Assembly: GCA_007121075.1 (NCBI GenBank)
Contig: SKMK01000016.1
Location: forward strand, 1 to 64,000
Reading direction: 5' to 3'
Length of the DNA stretch: 64,000 nucleotides
DNA from: Syntrophomonadaceae bacterium
GTDB taxonomy: Bacteria > Bacillota > Dethiobacteria > DTU022
A program made the position numbers and the translations under genes. The stretch's first letter is position 1. The number at the start of each line of letters is the position of its first letter. Shown here in pieces: positions 1 to 10,888 of the stretch. The notes under the pieces are model-generated. The model did no database searches. It saw only the letters and a list, made by a program, of their open reading frames with translations, and had not been told where the DNA came from.

Positions 1-43
1 CAACGAAGGGAAAATTCCAGGAGTAAAAAAAGCCAGCTGGTAG
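1..43 (+). CDS. rpsN: 30S ribosomal protein S14 (C-terminal end, truncated by window)
   Basis: Frame 2 reads NEGKIPGVKKASW* , the typical S14 C-terminus, directly upstream of rpsH. Confidence 0.85.
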   Translation, partial: NEGKIPGVKKASW

Positions 44-77
44 ATGATGAAAGAATGAGAGGAGGTTGTTACTGCCT

Positions 78-473
78 ATGATGACAGATCCGATTGCCGA
101 TATGCTGACACGAGTGCGTAATGCCAATAATGTGCGGCATAAAACTGTGGAGATTCCTGCTTCAAATGTAAAGCGGTCCATCGCCAATATTTTAAAGCAG
201 GAAGGGTTTATTAAAGATTACGAATTTATCAAGGATAATAAACAAGGCATTCTGCGGGTTCATCTGAAGTATGGTCCGAACCAGGAGAAAATTATCAGCG
301 GTCTGAAAAGGATCAGCAAACCCGGCTTGAGGGTGTATGTGAAAAAAGATGAACTGCCCAAGGTCCTGGGTGGGATGGGGATAGCAGTTATTTCCACCTC
401 CCAGGGTTTGATGAGTGATCGCCAGGCCCGGAAAACGGGCAGCGGCGGCGAAGTATTGTGCTATATCTGGTAG
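78..473 (+). CDS. rpsH: 30S ribosomal protein S8
   Basis: [17 protein letters not shown]... and C-terminal [11 protein letters not shown] gaggagg upstream. Confidence 0.97.
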   Translation: MMTDPIADMLTRVRNANNVRHKTVEIPASNVKRSIANILKQEGFIKDYEFIKDNKQGILRVHLKYGPNQEKIISGLKRISKPGLRVYVKKDELPKVLGGMGIAVISTSQGLMSDRQARKTGSGGEVLCYIW

Positions 474-493
474 CATAGCGAGGAGGATTACCG

Positions 494-1030
494 ATGTCTC
501 GAACCGGTAAAAAGCCTGTTGCTGTACCGGAAAAGGTCCAGGTACAGTTTGAAGGAAATTACATAACCGTTACAGGCCCAAAAGGACAGCTCTCAATGGA
601 GTTGCACCGGGATATGATTGTTGAACAGGAGGAAAGCTTGATCCATGTCAAGCGCCCAACTGAAAATCCTGAACACAAATCCCTGCACGGCCTAACCCGG
701 ACTCTGATCGCCAACATGATCAAGGGGGTTACCGAAGGTTACAGCTGCAACCTGGAGCTGGTAGGTGTAGGTTACAGGGCGGCAATGGAGGGAAATAAAC
801 TGGTCTTGAATATGGGTTTTGCCCATCCGGTTGTTTTTACTCCCGGTAAAGATATGGAAATTGAGGTGCCCAGTCCCACCAAGATTATTGTAAAAGGTAT
901 CGATAAGCAGCAGGTAGGCAACCTGGCCGCGGTAATTCGCAGGACCTATCCGCCCGAACCTTACAAGGGCAAGGGTATTCGTTACGAAAATGAACAAGTC
1001 CGCCAAAAAGCGGGTAAAGCGGGTAAATAG
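494..1030 (+). CDS. rplF: 50S ribosomal protein L6
   Basis: [17 protein letters not shown]..., [21 protein letters not shown]. Confidence 0.97.
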   Translation: MSRTGKKPVAVPEKVQVQFEGNYITVTGPKGQLSMELHRDMIVEQEESLIHVKRPTENPEHKSLHGLTRTLIANMIKGVTEGYSCNLELVGVGYRAAMEGNKLVLNMGFAHPVVFTPGKDMEIEVPSPTKIIVKGIDKQQVGNLAAVIRRTYPPEPYKGKGIRYENEQVRQKAGKAGK

Positions 1031-1050
1031 TCGCCTGGAGGTGTAAAACA

Positions 1051-1419
1051 GTGCTTAAAGCAAAATCACGTCAAATCAACCGGAAAAAACGTCACCGCAG
1101 GGTCCGGACCAAGGTCTATGGGGCACCGGAGCGCCCCCGGTTAAATGTTTTCCGGAGCAGCAAACATATTTATGCCCAGGTGATTGATGATCAATCGAGA
1201 AAAACCCTGGTTGCCGCTTCCAGCCTTGATCCGCAGCTGCGTTCGGAGCTGGATTATGGCGGTAACCGCGAAACCGCCCGCAAGGTTGGGGCATTGCTTG
1301 CCAACAGGGCTGTGGGCAAGGGCATTAAAGATGTTGTTTTTGACCGGGGCGGTTACCTTTATCACGGCAGAGTAAAAGAGCTGGCCGATGGGGCCCGCGA
1401 AGCCGGGTTAAACTTTTAG
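1051..1419 (+). CDS. rplR: 50S ribosomal protein L18
   Basis: [37 protein letters not shown] start. Confidence 0.97.
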   Translation: MLKAKSRQINRKKRHRRVRTKVYGAPERPRLNVFRSSKHIYAQVIDDQSRKTLVAASSLDPQLRSELDYGGNRETARKVGALLANRAVGKGIKDVVFDRGGYLYHGRVKELADGAREAGLNF

Positions 1420-1437
1420 AAAGGGGGAATTGCACGG

Positions 1438-1935
1438 GTGTCAAAGATAGAACCATCACAAGAACTGGTAGAAAAAGTGGTCCAGGTCAATCGTGTGGCC
1501 AAAGTTGTAAAAGGAGGCCGCCGATTTAGTTTTAGCACGCTGGTAATTGTAGGTGATTACAACGGCGTGGTTGGAGCCGGCATGGGTAAAGCCGGTGAAG
1601 TGCCGGAAGCGATCCGCAAGGGGATTGAAAATGCCAAGAAGAATATGATCAATGTGCCCATGGCCGGGACTACTATTACACATGAAGTTACCGGACGTTT
1701 TGGAGCCGGAAAAGTCCTATTGAAGCCTGCTTCTGAAGGTACCGGTGTGATCGCCGGAGGGCCTGTCCGTGCGGTTTTAGAGCTGGCCGGAGTCAGGGAT
1801 ATTTTAACCAAATCCCTCGGTTCAGATAATGCAATTAACATTGTCAACGCCACCATGGAAGGCTTAAAATCGCTGAAAAGGGTCGAGGAAGTAAGTTCTT
1901 TGCGCGGTATTGAAGTAGAGAAGCTGCTTGGGTAA
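1438..1935 (+). CDS. rpsE: 30S ribosomal protein S5
   Basis: [31 protein letters not shown]... Confidence 0.97.
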   Translation: MSKIEPSQELVEKVVQVNRVAKVVKGGRRFSFSTLVIVGDYNGVVGAGMGKAGEVPEAIRKGIENAKKNMINVPMAGTTITHEVTGRFGAGKVLLKPASEGTGVIAGGPVRAVLELAGVRDILTKSLGSDNAINIVNATMEGLKSLKRVEEVSSLRGIEVEKLLG

Positions 1936-1950
1936 GGAGAGTTGACAGTT

Positions 1951-2136
1951 ATGGCAAAAAAATTGCTGGTTACCCTGGTTAAAAGCCCGCTGGCTCGCAA
2001 TCCCAGGCATCGGCGCACCGTTAAAGCGCTGGGGTTGAAAAAGATTGGCCAGACAGTGGAGCATAAAGATACGCCGGTGATCAGGGGTATGGCTAATACT
2101 GTAGGTTATTTATTAAATGTTGAAGAAGTTAAGTAG
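1951..2136 (+). CDS. rpmD: 50S ribosomal protein L30
   Basis: [47 protein letters not shown]; start refined from ORF start 1942. Confidence 0.95.
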   Translation: MAKKLLVTLVKSPLARNPRHRRTVKALGLKKIGQTVEHKDTPVIRGMANTVGYLLNVEEVK

Positions 2137-2168
2137 CTGGAGAAGCGTTATACAGGGAGGTGTAGCCG

Positions 2169-2609
2169 ATGCGTTTACACGAATTAAGGCCTCCTGAGGG
2201 AGCCAGGAAAGCGGCTAAACGTAAAGGAAGAGGAATGGCTTCCGGGCTGGGTAAGACATCCGGCCGGGGGCAAAAAGGGCAAAAAGCCCGGTCAGGCTCA
2301 GGGATCCGTCCCGGCTTTGAAGGCGGGCAGATGCCGTATTTCCAGCGTTTACCAAAGCGTGGTTTTACCAATATACATAAAAAAAGATGGAACATTGTAA
2401 ACTTGAATGATTTGAACAAATTCGAGGAAGGAACAGTAGTGACACCAGATCTTTTACTGGAAGCCGGAATTCTAAAGGATTTACGTGATCCTTTGAAAGT
2501 GCTTGGTGACGGTGAATTGGATCGCAAGCTGGAAGTCCAGGCACACCGGTTCAGCAAGCAAGCCCTGGCTAAGATTGAAGCGGCCGGTGGAAAGGCAGAG
2601 GTGATTTAA
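2169..2609 (+). CDS. rplO: 50S ribosomal protein L15
   Basis: [43 protein letters not shown]. Confidence 0.97.
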   Translation: MRLHELRPPEGARKAAKRKGRGMASGLGKTSGRGQKGQKARSGSGIRPGFEGGQMPYFQRLPKRGFTNIHKKRWNIVNLNDLNKFEEGTVVTPDLLLEAGILKDLRDPLKVLGDGELDRKLEVQAHRFSKQALAKIEAAGGKAEVI

Positions 2610-3866
2610 GTGCTGGAAACAATTCGTACAGCGTGGCGAATCAAAGAATTGAGAGAGAGAATTCTCTTTACCCTGGCCATGTTCGTGGTCTTCAGGGTCG
2701 GCTCGGCAATCCCTGTACCCGGCGTGGATGCAACTCTTTTGGCTGAATTTTTCCAGGAGGACACCATCTTCGGTTTTGTTAATATTATCGGGGGTGGCAA
2801 CCTGGCCAACTTTACCATCTTCGCCCTGGGTATTATGCCTTATATTAACGCTTCCATTATAATGAACCTTTTGACGATAGTCATACCGAAGCTGAAGGAA
2901 TGGAGCCAGGAAGGCCCTGAAGGTCGCAAGAAGATGACCCAGATTACCCGCTACGGGACCATCGTGATTGCCCTGATCCAGGCTTTCGGGTTGTCGACGG
3001 TAATTGCCGGAGAAGCTGTGGTTGATCGGACCACACTTTCATATATCACCATTATTATATCACTGACAACCGGTACTGCGTTTTTGATGTGGATGGGCGA
3101 GTTGATCACCGAAAGAGGGATCGGCAACGGTATATCACTGCTAATTTTTGCCGGTATTGTGGCCGGGTTCCCAATGGGAGTGGCCATGATTGCCGAGCAA
3201 TACCGATTTGGCGAAATTAACATGCTGCTGATTGTCCTGGTAGCCCTGGTTCTGCTGGCCTTGATTGTGGGTATTATCGGTCTTGACCAGGGACAGAGAC
3301 GGGTTAATGTACAGTACAGTAAACGCGTGGTGGGCCGTAAAATGTACGGAGGCCAGGCCACGCATATACCGATGAAAGTAAATCAGGCAGGCGTTATCCC
3401 GGTAATCTTTGCTTCGGTAATCCTGAGTTTTCCGCAAACGCTGGTCAGCTTTATTCAGCATCCGGTAGCCCAGAGCATTGCCGCAAGCCTCGGTTGGGGT
3501 ACCAACCTGAACCTGATTTTATATATGACTTTAATTATCCTGTTTACTTTCTTTTATACTGCGGTACAGTTTGATCCTTTCCAGGTGGCCGGTAATATTA
3601 AAAAATATGGCGGTTTCATACCCGGCCTGAGGCCGGGGCGTCCAACCGCCGATTACCTGGCCAGGATAACATCCCGGCTGACCACGGTGGGAGCATTTTC
3701 ACTGGCTTTTATAGCTGTGTTTCCCATTCTGCTGGAACGTTTGACCGGGATGAACATCATCTTTGGCGGCACTGGTTTAATTATTGTGGTCGGTGTGACC
3801 CTGGAAACATTTAAGCAGATTGAAAGCCACATGTTGATGCGGAGTTATCGCGGATTCATGAGATAG
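2610..3866 (+). CDS. secY: Preprotein translocase subunit SecY
   Basis: 10-TM protein with GLRPGRPTADYLARITSRLT and MRSYRGFMR C-terminus; GTG start adjoining rplO stop. Confidence 0.97.
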   Translation: MLETIRTAWRIKELRERILFTLAMFVVFRVGSAIPVPGVDATLLAEFFQEDTIFGFVNIIGGGNLANFTIFALGIMPYINASIIMNLLTIVIPKLKEWSQEGPEGRKKMTQITRYGTIVIALIQAFGLSTVIAGEAVVDRTTLSYITIIISLTTGTAFLMWMGELITERGIGNGISLLIFAGIVAGFPMGVAMIAEQYRFGEINMLLIVLVALVLLALIVGIIGLDQGQRRVNVQYSKRVVGRKMYGGQATHIPMKVNQAGVIPVIFASVILSFPQTLVSFIQHPVAQSIAASLGWGTNLNLILYMTLIILFTFFYTAVQFDPFQVAGNIKKYGGFIPGLRPGRPTADYLARITSRLTTVGAFSLAFIAVFPILLERLTGMNIIFGGTGLIIVVGVTLETFKQIESHMLMRSYRGFMR

Positions 3867-3869
3867 AGA

Positions 3870-4631
3870 ATGCTTATGATCAAGTTCAAGTCATCGAAGG
3901 AAATTAAGTTGATGCGGGAAGCCGGTAAAATTGTGGCCGAAGTCCTCGAATTGGTGGATGAAATGGTAAAACCCGGCGTTACAACTGCCAAACTGGACAG
4001 CGCAGCGGAAAAACTGATCAGGAAACACGGCGCTGAACCGGCTTTTTTAGGCTATAACAACTTTCCCGCATCTATTTGCACCTCTGTAAATAATGAAGTT
4101 GTGCATGGAATTCCAAGCTTGCGCAGACTCAAAGAGGGCGATATAATCAGCATTGATGTCGGTGTCTACCGTAAAGGTTATTATGGCGATGCCGCAGCTA
4201 CTTTTGCGGTGGGCAGGATATCAGACGAGACACAGAAACTGATTGATGTTACGAGGGAATCTCTGCAAAGAGCTATTGGAAAAATGCAGAGCGGAAACAG
4301 GCTTTCCGACATTTCCCATGCGGTTCAGGACTATGTTGAACAAAACTCGATGGCGGTTGTTCGTAATTATGTCGGCCATGGAATTGGCGAACAAATGCAT
4401 GAAGAACCACAGGTGCCTAACTTTGGGTTGCCGGGAAGAGGCCCTCTGCTTCAGAAGGGAATTGTCCTAGCCATCGAGCCAATGGTTAATGCCGGCAGCT
4501 GGGAAGTGGAAGTCCTTGATGATCAATGGACTGTGGTCACCAGTGATGGCAGTTTTTCCGCTCATTTTGAGCATACCGTGGCCCTTGGTGAAAACGGCCC
4601 AGAAGTAATGACATTTACCAACCTTTCTTAA
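3870..4631 (+). CDS. map: Type I methionyl aminopeptidase
   Basis: IKSSKEIKLMREAGKIVAEVLE, VNNEVVHGIPS, SIDVGVYRKGYYGDAAATF, VGHGIGEQMHEEPQVPNF. Confidence 0.96.
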   Translation: MLMIKFKSSKEIKLMREAGKIVAEVLELVDEMVKPGVTTAKLDSAAEKLIRKHGAEPAFLGYNNFPASICTSVNNEVVHGIPSLRRLKEGDIISIDVGVYRKGYYGDAAATFAVGRISDETQKLIDVTRESLQRAIGKMQSGNRLSDISHAVQDYVEQNSMAVVRNYVGHGIGEQMHEEPQVPNFGLPGRGPLLQKGIVLAIEPMVNAGSWEVEVLDDQWTVVTSDGSFSAHFEHTVALGENGPEVMTFTNLS

Positions 4632-4640
4632 GGGGGCGGA

Positions 4641-4931
4641 GTGATGATCGATTTGAAACCGGGACAACTGGTTCGTTCATTGGCCGGCCGCGATAAAGGA
4701 AAGCATTATTTGGTACTGTGGGAGCTTGATCAAAAATATGTGCTTCTGGTTGACGGGCGCAGGCGGCCCGTTGCCCGGCCAAAAAAAAAGAACAAAGCTC
4801 ATCTACAGCGCTATGATCGCAGAGCAGAGTTTGAAGAACCGTTTAATCCCGAAAAGGTAACCGACAACCAGGTCATTGATTTTTTAAAACAACTGGTTCC
4901 GAGGACCGGGGATTCCGAAGAGGAGGTTTAA
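4641..4931 (+). CDS. KOW-domain RNA-binding protein (L14e-like)
   Basis: [25 protein letters not shown]-type N-terminus; located between map and infA. Confidence 0.8.
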   Translation: MMIDLKPGQLVRSLAGRDKGKHYLVLWELDQKYVLLVDGRRRPVARPKKKNKAHLQRYDRRAEFEEPFNPEKVTDNQVIDFLKQLVPRTGDSEEEV

Positions 4932-4939
4932 CTGGTAAC

Positions 4940-5161
4940 ATGAGCAAGAAAAAAGATGTTGTTGAAGTAGAAGGGACAGTAGTCGAACCGCTGCCGAATG
5001 CCATGTTCCGGGTTGAGTTGAAAAACGGGCATAAAATTCTAGCTCATGTTTCGGGCAAGATCCGGATGAACTTTATTCGCATTCTGCCGGGCGACCGGGT
5101 TTTAGTAGAATTATCGCCTTACGATCTGACTCGGGGGCGTATTACCTACCGTTATAAATAA
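4940..5161 (+). CDS. infA: Translation initiation factor IF-1
   Basis: [66 protein letters not shown]. Confidence 0.97.
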   Translation: MSKKKDVVEVEGTVVEPLPNAMFRVELKNGHKILAHVSGKIRMNFIRILPGDRVLVELSPYDLTRGRITYRYK

Positions 5162-5175
5162 GGAGGTTCGCTATC

Positions 5176-5289
5176 ATGAAGGTGAGGCCCTCAGTGAAAA
5201 AGATGTGTGAGAAATGCAAGATAATCCGGCGTAAGGGCAAAATTGTTGTTATTTGTCAAAACCCGAAACATAAGCAAAGACAAGGCTAG
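5176..5289 (+). CDS. rpmJ: 50S ribosomal protein L36
   Basis: Not in ORF track (37 aa): [39 protein letters not shown] aaggaggt upstream. Confidence 0.97.
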   Translation: MKVRPSVKKMCEKCKIIRRKGKIVVICQNPKHKQRQG

Positions 5290-5359
5290 GTTTTTCATTA
5301 GATAAATCACTAATGATAATCATGCCAGGAGTGATTATGCTCAAGGAGGTGTTAAAGGA

Positions 5360-5731
5360 TTGGCCAGAATTGCAGGAGTTGACTTGCCGCGTGAAAAAAG
5401 GGTCGAGATTGCATTGAGTTATATTTACGGAATCGGAAGAAACCGGGCAGCAGATATCCTGTCCCATACCGGGATCAGTTCCGATACCAGGGTGAGGGAT
5501 TTAACCGAAGACGAATTAGGCCGGCTGCGCGAATTTATCGATAAAAACTATAATGTCGAAGGGGACCTGCGCCGCGAGGTGGCTTTGAATATCAAACGCC
5601 TGGTAGAAATCGGCTGCTATCGCGGTATCAGGCACCGCCGCGGGCTGCCGGTTCGGGGACAAAAAACCAAGAATAATGCCCGGGGCCGAAAAGGACCGCG
5701 AAAAACTGTCGGCGTACGCCGTAAAAAATAA
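5360..5731 (+). CDS. rpsM: 30S ribosomal protein S13
   Basis: [29 protein letters not shown] start. Confidence 0.97.
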   Translation: MARIAGVDLPREKRVEIALSYIYGIGRNRAADILSHTGISSDTRVRDLTEDELGRLREFIDKNYNVEGDLRREVALNIKRLVEIGCYRGIRHRRGLPVRGQKTKNNARGRKGPRKTVGVRRKK

Positions 5732-5767
5732 TATAATCTTTAACAAGAAGGGAGGAATAAGTAAACC

Positions 5768-6160
5768 TTGGTTAAGAAAAAAACTACTCGCTCAAAGCGT
5801 CGCGAGAAAAAGAATATTGAACGCGGGGTTGCCCATATAAAATCAACTTTCAACAATACCTTTATCAGCATCACCGATACTACTGGCAACAGCATTTCCT
5901 GGTCCAGTGCCGGCAATGTTGGGTTTAAAGGATCGCGTAAGTCGACTCCCTTTGCCGCCCAGCTGGCTGCAGAAACTGCGGCCAAAGTGGCAATGGATCA
6001 TGGAATGCGGCAGGTCGAAGTATACGTTAAAGGACCGGGTGCCGGCCGGGAAGCGGCCATCCGCTCGCTGCAGGCGGCAGGTCTTGAAGTTAACGCCATA
6101 AAAGATGTGACCCCGATTCCACATAACGGATGCCGCCCCCCGAAAAGGCGGAGAGTATAG
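5768..6160 (+). CDS. rpsK: 30S ribosomal protein S11
   Basis: [22 protein letters not shown]...[21 protein letters not shown] start. Confidence 0.97.
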   Translation: MVKKKTTRSKRREKKNIERGVAHIKSTFNNTFISITDTTGNSISWSSAGNVGFKGSRKSTPFAAQLAAETAAKVAMDHGMRQVEVYVKGPGAGREAAIRSLQAAGLEVNAIKDVTPIPHNGCRPPKRRRV

Positions 6161-6193
6161 TTACTTTAAAGAAGGAGGTGTAATATTACCTAA

Positions 6194-6820
6194 ATGGGAC
6201 GTTACACAGGAGCAGTTTGTCGTTTATGCCGCAGGGAAAAAGATAAACTTTACCTGAAGGGAGATCGCTGCTATTCCGATAAATGTGGTGTTGTGCGCCA
6301 TGCTTATGCCCCCGGCGAACACGGACAGGCAAGGCAAAAATTTTCCGAGTATGGCCAGCAGCTGCGCGAAAAACAAAAAGCTCGCCGTATTTACGGTGTT
6401 ATGGAAAAGCAGTTTCGCAGATATTTTAAAGAAGCCGATCGCCGCAAGGGGGTTACCGGCGAAGTATTGCTCCAGCTTTTGGAAAGCCGGCTGGATAATA
6501 TCGTATTTCGCATGGGCATGGCCCGTTCCCGCAATGAGGCGAGACAGCTTATCAATCACGGTCACTTTGAGGTAAACGGCCGGAAAGTTGACATACCTTC
6601 CTACCTGGTTAAGCCGGGTGACCTTGTTGCGGTCAGGGAGAACAGGAAGAATAAAGCGGTGTTCAAAGAAATCGTGGAAACAAGAGAACAGCAGGAGCTA
6701 GTTGATTGGCTGGAAGCGGATTATGAAAAACTTCAAGGTCGGGCCTTAAGGATTCCACAGCGAGATGAAATTGATGTGCCGTTGACTGAACACCTCATCG
6801 TGGAACTTTATTCCCGGTAA
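6194..6820 (+). CDS. rpsD: 30S ribosomal protein S4
   Basis: [31 protein letters not shown] (Cys-rich C+ form); ends [11 protein letters not shown]. Confidence 0.97.
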   Translation: MGRYTGAVCRLCRREKDKLYLKGDRCYSDKCGVVRHAYAPGEHGQARQKFSEYGQQLREKQKARRIYGVMEKQFRRYFKEADRRKGVTGEVLLQLLESRLDNIVFRMGMARSRNEARQLINHGHFEVNGRKVDIPSYLVKPGDLVAVRENRKNKAVFKEIVETREQQELVDWLEADYEKLQGRALRIPQRDEIDVPLTEHLIVELYSR

Positions 6821-6871
6821 TCAATTAAGCACCCTCAATATATTAAGCGAGGAGGGTAAATAGGAAAAATT

Positions 6872-7819
6872 ATGATTGAAATTGAAAAGCCGAAAATTGA
6901 GTATGTAGAAAAAGATGATCAGAATAACTACGGGCGTTTTGTGGCGGAACCCCTGGAAAGGGGTTACGGTACCACCCTGGGTAACGCCCTGAGGAGGATT
7001 CTGTTGTCCTCGTTGCCCGGTGCGGCAATAACTAATGTCAAATTTGATGGAGCACTGCACGATTTTTCCACTCTTCCCGGGGTCCTGGAAGATACGATCG
7101 AGATCATTTTAAACTTAAAAGCTGTTTCTCTGAAAATACATTCAGATGAGCCGCAGACTTTAACTATTGATATCGATCACCCCGGGGCTGTAAAGGCCAA
7201 AGATATCAATGCCCCGTCCGATGTGGAAATACTGAATGAAGAGCAGCACATATGCACTCTGGAAGAGAATGCCAGGTTGTACATGGAAATGACTGCCGTC
7301 AATGGAAGAGGCTATGTCCCGGCCGAAAGGAACAAGCTGCCCCAGCAGCCAATCGGGGTTATTCCTGTAGATTCGTTGTTTTCGCCGATCCGCAAGGTTA
7401 ACTACAAAGTGGAGGATACCAGGGTCGGACAGATCACCGACTATGACAAGCTAACCCTGGAAGTGTGGACTGATGGCAGTATCAGGCCTGATGAAGCAAC
7501 CAGCCTTGCCGCAAAAATTTTAAATACCCATATTTCCCTGTTTGTTAACCTTACCGAGCAAGTTGATGAAGTTGAAATTACTACCGATCGGAAAGAAGAA
7601 GATCTGGAACGGATCCTCGAAATGACCATCGAAGAACTTGACCTTTCAGTCCGTTCATATAACTGCCTGAAACGGGCCGGGATCAACACTGTTGGTGAAC
7701 TGGTCCGCAAACCGGAAGAAGAAATGATGAAAGTACGCAACCTCGGTAAAAAATCACTGGAAGAAGTGGAGCAGAAGCTTGATGAACTCGGCTTGGGCTT
7801 CCAGAAAAGCAGGGAATAA
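6872..7819 (+). CDS. rpoA: DNA-directed RNA polymerase subunit alpha
   Basis: [24 protein letters not shown]..., C-terminal [23 protein letters not shown]. Confidence 0.98.
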   Translation: MIEIEKPKIEYVEKDDQNNYGRFVAEPLERGYGTTLGNALRRILLSSLPGAAITNVKFDGALHDFSTLPGVLEDTIEIILNLKAVSLKIHSDEPQTLTIDIDHPGAVKAKDINAPSDVEILNEEQHICTLEENARLYMEMTAVNGRGYVPAERNKLPQQPIGVIPVDSLFSPIRKVNYKVEDTRVGQITDYDKLTLEVWTDGSIRPDEATSLAAKILNTHISLFVNLTEQVDEVEITTDRKEEDLERILEMTIEELDLSVRSYNCLKRAGINTVGELVRKPEEEMMKVRNLGKKSLEEVEQKLDELGLGFQKSRE

Positions 7820-7852
7820 TGCTTGAGTAAGTCTTCAAGGAGGAAATAGAGA

Positions 7853-8197
7853 ATGTCATACCAGAAGCTGAGTCGAAAAAGCGGCCCCAGAAGAGCCCTA
7901 CTACGCAGCCTGGTGACCTCGTTTTTAAAAGAAGGCACCATGGAAACTACCGCTGCCAAGGCTGCTGCTGCAAAGCCGCTGGCTGAAAAAATGATTACCC
8001 TGGCTAAAAGAGGAGATATGCATGCCCGCCGCCAGGCCCTCGCCTTTTTGCTTGATGAAGATGTGGTTACAGCCCTTTTCGACAAAGTCGGCCCCAAAAT
8101 GGAAGGCCGCGAGGGCGGTTATACCCGAATTATCCAAAAAGGACCAAGGCGGGGAGACGGAGCCCATATGGTCATTATGGAGCTTGTGTCCGATTAG
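7853..8197 (+). CDS. rplQ: 50S ribosomal protein L17
   Basis: [26 protein letters not shown]...[22 protein letters not shown]. Confidence 0.96.
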   Translation: MSYQKLSRKSGPRRALLRSLVTSFLKEGTMETTAAKAAAAKPLAEKMITLAKRGDMHARRQALAFLLDEDVVTALFDKVGPKMEGREGGYTRIIQKGPRRGDGAHMVIMELVSD

Positions 8198-8202
8198 TCG
8201 CT

Positions 8203-9063
8203 ATGGCTGCTCAACCTTCAACAATTATTGAGGCAAAGGACGTAGATTTTTATTATCCAGGCGGGGAGGATGCTGACTCGTCTGCTCTTTCCGGAATCAA
8301 CCTTACTGTTAAGCAGGGGGAATATTTGGCCCTGGTCGGCCCCAATGGTTCCGGAAAAACTACTTTCTTGAAACTTTTAAATGCCCTTTTAATCCCTACC
8401 CATGGTCAGGTGCTGGTAAAGGGCATTTCTACAGAGGTAGAAAGTACACTGCCGGAAGTACGGCGGGCTTGTGGGATGATCTTTCAAAATCCCGACAATC
8501 AGCTTGTTGCGACTACTGTCGAGGAAGATATAGCTTTTGGATTGGAAAACCTGGCCCTCCCGCCGGAAGAAATAAGGAACAGGGTTTTTAAAACTGCAAC
8601 TTTACTGGGTTTAGAGAAATTGCTCAGGCAGCCCCCGCATTTACTGTCAGGCGGAGAAAAACAGCGAGTGGCCATTGCCGGGGTTCTGGTCATGGAGCCG
8701 GAGTGTATCCTGATGGATGAGCCCACGGCTATGCTTGACCCGGCCGGCCGCTGTGATGTCCTGAACACCGTAAGGGAGCTGAATCGGAACCGGAACATAG
8801 CAGTAATCCATGTTACCCACTTTCCGGAAGAAGCGGCCGGGGCCAACAGGGTTGTGGTCCTGAATGAAGGAAAGCTGGCCGCCGATGGAGCTCCTGTAGA
8901 AGTGATGACCGATCTTCAATTTTTGCACGGCCTGGGTTTACAGGGAACGACTGCCGTAGAACTGGCAGCGTTGCTTCGTCAAGATAGCTTTCCTCTGCCG
9001 CCGCAAATACTTTATAACCGGGAGCTGGTGGACAGCCTATGTTCATTGGGACAGAAAAGCTGA
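8203..9063 (+). CDS. ecfA1: ECF transporter ATP-binding protein EcfA1
   Basis: Walker A GPNGSGKTT, signature LSGGEKQRVAIAG, Walker B ECILMDEPTAMLD; downstream of rplQ. Confidence 0.93.
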   Translation: MAAQPSTIIEAKDVDFYYPGGEDADSSALSGINLTVKQGEYLALVGPNGSGKTTFLKLLNALLIPTHGQVLVKGISTEVESTLPEVRRACGMIFQNPDNQLVATTVEEDIAFGLENLALPPEEIRNRVFKTATLLGLEKLLRQPPHLLSGGEKQRVAIAGVLVMEPECILMDEPTAMLDPAGRCDVLNTVRELNRNRNIAVIHVTHFPEEAAGANRVVVLNEGKLAADGAPVEVMTDLQFLHGLGLQGTTAVELAALLRQDSFPLPPQILYNRELVDSLCSLGQKS

Positions 9064-9899
9064 CTCATACTTATATGCCCGGGACCCCTTTTGCCACTAA
9101 GGCTTTGCATGATATATCATTTAATTTTAAGCAGGGCGACTTTGCCCTGATTATAGGGCCATCCGGTTCTGGAAAATCTACCCTTATACAGCATTTAAAC
9201 GGTTTGCTCAAGCCGACTTCCGGGCAGGTAGTGTTTGAAGGGAAAAATATCAGTTCCGATAAACAGGAACTGCTCAGGCTCAGAAAGCGAATCGGGATGG
9301 TTTTCCAAATGCCCGAAGAACAATTTTTTTCGGAAACTGTTTTTGATGAAGTTGCTTTTGCTCCCCGCAATCAGGGTTTTGATGACAATGAAGTAGAAAA
9401 CAAGGTCATCGAAGCCCTTAAAAAATCAGGCCTTGATCCCGATGAGCTTAGAATGCGCCATCCTTTTCAACTCAGTGCTGGTCAAAAAAGGCTGGTTGCT
9501 ATAGCCGCGGTGTTGTCTTTAAACCCGGAAGTATTAATCCTTGATGAACCAACCGTGGCCCTCGATACGGCCTACCGGAAAAACCTGTTTGATCTTTTAA
9601 CCGGGCTAAACCATAAAGAAGGACTGACCATCATTATATCGACCCACCACCTGGACGAAGCAGCCGCCCTGGCCAACAGAGTCCTGGTGTTAAAACAAGG
9701 CGAACTGGCCATGTTTGGCCCGGCGGCAGAGGTATTTGGCAGGCGTGAAGAACTATATAACCTGGGCCTGGCTTTGCCCCCGGTAACAGAAATAATGCAC
9801 GGCCTTGCTGAAAAAGGTATGCCTGTAAAAACATCTGTATATACGCTGCAGGAAGCACGGCAGGCAATTAATGAAGTTAAGAGGCGGGATAGATCATGA
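9039..9899 (+). CDS. ecfA2: ECF transporter ATP-binding protein EcfA2
   Basis: GPSGSGKST, LSAGQKRLVAIAAVL, VLILDEPTVALD; overlaps ecfA1 3' end. Confidence 0.92.
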   Translation: MFIGTEKLTHTYMPGTPFATKALHDISFNFKQGDFALIIGPSGSGKSTLIQHLNGLLKPTSGQVVFEGKNISSDKQELLRLRKRIGMVFQMPEEQFFSETVFDEVAFAPRNQGFDDNEVENKVIEALKKSGLDPDELRMRHPFQLSAGQKRLVAIAAVLSLNPEVLILDEPTVALDTAYRKNLFDLLTGLNHKEGLTIIISTHHLDEAAALANRVLVLKQGELAMFGPAAEVFGRREELYNLGLALPPVTEIMHGLAEKGMPVKTSVYTLQEARQAINEVKRRDRS

Positions 9900-10693
9900 C
9901 CCGTAGTATAACCCTGGGCCAGTATATTCCGGGCCAGAGCTTTATTCATCGCCTGAATCCGCGCCTGAAAATTTTGATCCTGGTTTTGATCCTGGTCCTA
10001 CTGTTCTTGTTGGAAACTTTCGGCGCTTTGCTTGCCTCGCTGGCTACGGCCCTGGCTATGTTTGTCCTGGCCGGAATTCCTTTCAGCTACCTCATGCGGG
10101 GACTGCGTCCAATTTTTTATATTGCCTTTTTTGCCCTGATCATCTACTTTTTCTTTACTTCGGGCGGAGTGGTATTGTTACGGATCGGGTTTATCACGGT
10201 AGAATCTGAAGGGGTGGAGCAGGGATTGTTTATTGTCGCCCGCCTGGTGGCCCTGGTTCTATTTTCACTGCTTGTAACCCTGACTACAACCCCTTTATCC
10301 CTCACTCATGGGATGGGTTATTTTTTAAAACCGTTGCGCTATGTCGGTTTGCCTACTGAAGAAGTAGCCATGATCATGGCTGTAGCCCTGCGTTTTATTC
10401 CCACCCTCATGGAAGAAAGCCAGAGGTTGATGCGGGCCCAGCTGGCGCGCGGGGCGGATTTCGAGACGGGATCTATTTTCCGAAAGGCCGGGAACATGGT
10501 GCCCCTGATTGTTCCCCTCTTTGTCAGTGCTTTCCGCCGGGCCGACGAGCTGGCTATGGCCATGGAAGCCCGGGGCTACCGGATTGGTGCCAGAAGAACC
10601 CGGATGCATGAGGACATCATAACCTTTAAAGATTGGGGCGCCCTGGCCCTGGTCCTGGTTTTGGTTGCCCTGGTTTGGGTTCTTAGTCTTTGA
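9896..10693 (+). CDS. ecfT: ECF transporter transmembrane protein EcfT
   Basis: YIPGQSFIHRLNPRLKI..., AQLARGADFETG, AMEARGYRIGARRTR; overlaps ecfA2 stop. Confidence 0.94.
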   Translation: MTRSITLGQYIPGQSFIHRLNPRLKILILVLILVLLFLLETFGALLASLATALAMFVLAGIPFSYLMRGLRPIFYIAFFALIIYFFFTSGGVVLLRIGFITVESEGVEQGLFIVARLVALVLFSLLVTLTTTPLSLTHGMGYFLKPLRYVGLPTEEVAMIMAVALRFIPTLMEESQRLMRAQLARGADFETGSIFRKAGNMVPLIVPLFVSAFRRADELAMAMEARGYRIGARRTRMHEDIITFKDWGALALVLVLVALVWVLSL

Positions 10694-10888
10694 TCGGTTA
10701 AACCCGTATTTAATTATAAGTGGCTTGTTCGTTTATGGTTTACAGGCAGGCACAATATTTTGCCAGGTCTGTTTTACTACCGCTTATTTAAACCTTTGAC
10801 TGTATCAGGAGAAGAACCTTTACAGTTTATTGGTGTTCTAACCCAAAATAACGGCCGGCGTAAAAGCGGTTTGAAGGAGTCTTTAGTT

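Noticed and set aside
7441-8097. 218-aa Ser/Arg-rich minus-strand ORF opposite rpoA/rplQ
   Set aside because: Composition is that of an antisense frame; spans two conserved genes
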